Assembly: GCF_000717715.1 (NCBI RefSeq)
Contig: NZ_JOAI01000079.1
Coordinates: 1-16,721, forward strand
Origin: Streptomyces sp. NRRL B-24484
GTDB taxonomy: Bacteria; Actinomycetota; Actinomycetes; Streptomycetales; Streptomycetaceae
DNA: 16,721 nucleotides
Direction: 5' to 3'
The notes under the pieces are model-generated. The model did no database searches and was not told the DNA's origin. It was given only the letters and a program-made list of their open reading frames with translations. How positions within the stretch are numbered: the first letter of the stretch is position 1; every line of letters begins with the position of its first letter. A program made the position numbers and the translations under genes. Below, one piece after another: positions 14,814 through 16,721 of the stretch.

Positions 14814-16144
14814 TGATCTTCCTTCGAGTCGTTGGGGGCTTGACCTGCGGCGAGTCCCGCCTGGAACTGGCTCCAGGTGTCACGGGCCGTTTCCGGGTTC
14901 AGCTCTCGGGGCGCGACATCGGGGGCATCGCTGCGTGCGGGCTCCGTGCGGGCGCGCCGATGGCGCTGGGGAAGGTCGCTGCCGTCGTCCCGGGTGCTGT
15001 TCGAAGCCGCCGGAGTGGGCCACTGCGGTGCAGGAGGGGGTGCGGCAGGCAGGGGAGCCATCGCCGAGATCGGTTCCTTCTCTTCGTCGATCGTCGTCAA
15101 CAGGTGCGGGGGGATCGTGAGGACCGCGCGGACCCCGTTGTAGGGGGAAACCTGGTCGATCGAGACCTGGAAGCCGTGGTCGGCGACGAGCCGGCCGATG
15201 GCTGCGAGCCCCAGAGCGGGCGGATCGCCGAGCTCGGTCAGCAGCGTGTCCTGCTGCTCCACGACCGAGAGCAGGCGGACACCGCGACGGACGGCCTCCG
15301 CGCTCATGCCGGTGCCCGCGTCGTCGATGATGATGCAGACGCTGCCATTGCCGGTCTGGATCAGGCCGGCCTCCACCGCGAGGTCGTCCCGGGAGTGCTC
15401 CAGGGCATTGGCCATGAGCTCGGTGAGAGCCACCGCGATGGGCTCCGCCGCGCGACCGACGACCGCAAGGTTCGAATCGAGCAGCCGCGAACTGATCTTG
15501 ATGCGCTCGTAGCCGTGGAGCCGGGACGAGGCGCCGCTGACGATTTCGACGACGTAGGTGTCCGGACGCACGTGTCCGGGCCACGCGCCGCAGACGATCG
15601 CGGCCTTCTGCACCAGACGGATCGCCTGCTCGTTGAGGTGGTCGACCTTGAACAGACTGTCGAGCAGCCGCGGGTCGTCAAAGTCGCTCTGCAGGCCCTC
15701 GACCTGCGTCTGCAGCCGGTACGACAGCGCCTGGATGTCCTGGCACGCGCCACGCAGCGCCGCACGGGCGGAGGCATCGATCCGTCGGCGCTCCTTGGCT
15801 ACCGTGTCCGAGTAGTGGCCGAGCACGGCCTCGTAGAGGGAGGCGTACGCGGTCCCGGCCAGGGCCTCGTGCTTCAGACCCGGAACCGGGTGATGCGGAC
15901 TGACCAGATGCAGCGCCAGGCCAGGGAGACGGTTGGCGACCAGATGCTGAAGCTCGTCGCCGAACTGCTGGAGCTGTTCCTGGAGCGCCTGCTCTCGCTT
16001 TTGCGAAGCTTTCAGTGCCTCGGACTGCACGGCGCTTCGCGCGACCAGGGCGCGACGCGAGCGTGCCAGCAGTGCCGTGGCTACAGCGCCAGCTGCGGTC
16101 GTGGCGCCAAGCACCACTGCGGCAGTCTCGGGTATCGAGGTCAA
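14810..16144 (-). CDS. cvnA: CvnA: membrane sensor with histidine-kinase-like ATPase domain
   Basis: With the TTG start at 16144 the protein has 444 residues. One N-terminal membrane segment (about 7-27, ETAAVVLGATTAAGAVATAL) is followed by basic residues and a likely coiled coil (about 36-68). A dimerisation-type helix with LFKVDHLNEQAIRLV (H169) comes next, and then a HATPase domain: N-box ALTELMANALEHS (N246), DDAGTGM at 274-280 and LGLAAIGRLVADHG at 311-324. The tail after 355 is Pro/Ala/Arg-rich and disordered. Such proteins are the sensor kinase-like members of conservons, with no cognate response regulator nearby. TTG was chosen because AGGA lies 8 nt upstream and it puts the membrane helix at the N-terminus. 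An ATG at 16297 is in frame but lacks a ribosome site and would add a non-conserved-looking leader. First gene of the operon. Confidence 0.9.
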   Translation of the reverse strand: MTSIPETAAVVLGATTAAGAVATALLARSRRALVARSAVQSEALKASQKREQALQEQLQQFGDELQHLVANRLPGLALHLVSPHHPVPGLKHEALAGTAYASLYEAVLGHYSDTVAKERRRIDASARAALRGACQDIQALSYRLQTQVEGLQSDFDDPRLLDSLFKVDHLNEQAIRLVQKAAIVCGAWPGHVRPDTYVVEIVSGASSRLHGYERIKISSRLLDSNLAVVGRAAEPIAVALTELMANALEHSRDDLAVEAGLIQTGNGSVCIIIDDAGTGMSAEAVRRGVRLLSVVEQQDTLLTELGDPPALGLAAIGRLVADHGFQVSIDQVSPYNGVRAVLTIPPHLLTTIDEEKEPISAMAPLPAAPPPAPQWPTPAASNSTRDDGSDLPQRHRRARTEPARSDAPDVAPRELNPETARDTWSQFQAGLAAGQAPNDSKEDQ

Positions 16145-16639
16145 CGGTCGGGTCCTAGGGCTCGAGCCGGCTCCGGAGGCCAGACATGGCGGAGCCGCCC
16201 GTTCATGGTGAACGAGCTCCGACCCGTGGAGTCCCGGCAGATTGCGAACGGAAATCTGATCGATGGAGCAGCGCCGGGCATGGCCGGGCGTTGTCATTAT
16301 GTGGCATGCGCGCGACAAGTGTGTCACTTCGACCAATAGGCGCAGGCCTCGGTGTCAGCTCATCGCTGAGCTGTCGCTCCACAACACGATGGCGCTCCCC
16401 ATGGGACGTCCGATGCCCCGGCGTGCGATGACCTGGCAGTCGTGAGCATCATCCTGAACTCCGCGGGTCTTCCATCGGGGCCACGGGGCGACAACCGGTT
16501 TGACTCGCTCCGCATCTGACTGGTCATTAGATCATATTGACGACGAGGCGCACCATGCATGTCCATCCCGCGAGGACCTCCGCGATTTGGCACTTGCCCA
16601 TGCGTGCTTTCCAGCAGTAACCCGTCATAACTGATCATT
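16145..16639. other. Non-coding stretch upstream of the conservon
   Basis: About 495 bp without a gene I can support. It must hold the conservon promoter; a CATAAT on the minus strand near 16300 is the best -10 candidate, but no good -35 matches it. A small hairpin CAGCTCA/TGAGCTG lies at 16356-16373. Minus-strand open frames of 50-90 codons around 16360-16638 show no start with a ribosome site and no recognisable motif; they could be decayed coding sequence. The AT-richer part at 16500-16640 is the flank of the IS5-type element that begins at the right edge. Confidence 0.5.
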
Positions 16640-16721
16640 TCAGAATGAGGTCCGAAGCTTCCGCAGGCAGATGATGCTGCAGGCGAGTTGGAGCAGGCCC
16701 AGGTGGAGGTCGGCGCGTATC
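16640..16721 (-). pseudogene. C-terminus of an IS5-family-like transposase, cut by the window edge
   Basis: The last 26 codons before the TGA at 16640-16642 read IRADLHLGLLQLACSIIC then LRKLRTSF. The pattern (R)ADLHLGLLQLACxxICLRxLRxSF is the usual C-terminal end of a Streptomyces DDE transposase of the IS5 type. The rest lies to the right of the window, so it is unknown whether the gene is complete. The type is chosen as pseudogene only because other IS copies here are broken; it may be intact. Confidence 0.6.

Noticed and set aside
14786..16339. 517-codon open frame on the plus strand
   Set aside because: Antisense to cvnA, whose ATPase motifs are clear; low-complexity Arg/Gly/Asp composition and no motif.
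16360..16638. 92-codon minus-strand open frame upstream of cvnA
   Set aside because: No ribosome site, no recognisable motif and mixed codon bias; treated as non-coding.
1..16721. tRNA, rRNA or CRISPR array
   Set aside because: No cloverleaf-like block with a CCA or T-loop signature, no rRNA segment and no regularly spaced direct repeats were seen by eye.

Overview
The window looks like a high-GC actinomycete chromosome, almost certainly Streptomyces. Evidence for this is the strong third-position G/C bias, the frequent GTG starts, a complete conservon (cvn) operon and transposase remnants of types common in that genus. These assignments rest on motif reading and memory of the families; no database search was run.

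Left part (1-3428) is a graveyard of mobile elements. A 21-bp perfect inverted repeat (78-98 / 212-232) abuts an IS110-family transposase that has lost its N-terminus. It is followed by a fragment of a Streptomyces-type regulator (minus strand), the C-terminal end of an IS3-family transposase, a small unknown protein whose 3' end has been replaced by IS3 sequence, the C-terminus of an IS5-family transposase, and the 3' end of a pyruvate formate-lyase activating enzyme-like gene. An 18-bp stem terminator closes the next minus-strand unit.

Middle part (3429-5740) holds two intact minus-strand genes: an oleate hydratase (ohyA) and, downstream of it, a DoxX-like membrane protein. A perfect 16-bp palindrome lies just upstream of ohyA and is a good operator candidate. 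A second scar region (5963-6773) follows, with an IS110 fragment and an IS5 element reduced to its two ends.

Right part (6901-16144) is the core of the window: nine minus-strand genes in two tightly coupled blocks. Transcription runs right to left. First comes the conservon cvnA-cvnB-cvnC-cvnD followed by a P450 with a degenerate K-helix (DEALW where ExxR is expected). After a gap of about 160 bp carrying two inverted repeats come polyprenyl (probably geranylgeranyl) diphosphate synthase, class II diterpene cyclase (DxDD), cytochrome P450 and class I terpene synthase. Within each block neighbouring genes overlap by 4 nt (ATGA or GTGA), except cvnC/cvnD, which overlap by 29 nt. The second block encodes the expected route IPP/DMAPP to GGPP, to a bicyclic copalyl-type diphosphate, to a diterpene hydrocarbon or alcohol, then oxidation. 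Its gene order matches my memory of the cyslabdan-type cluster (prenyltransferase, class II cyclase, P450, class I synthase), so a labdane-related diterpene is the best guess; the product cannot be read from sequence alone. The conservon would form a membrane-associated sensor/GTPase complex and may control or be co-expressed with the diterpene genes. The window ends in the C-terminus of another IS5-family transposase.
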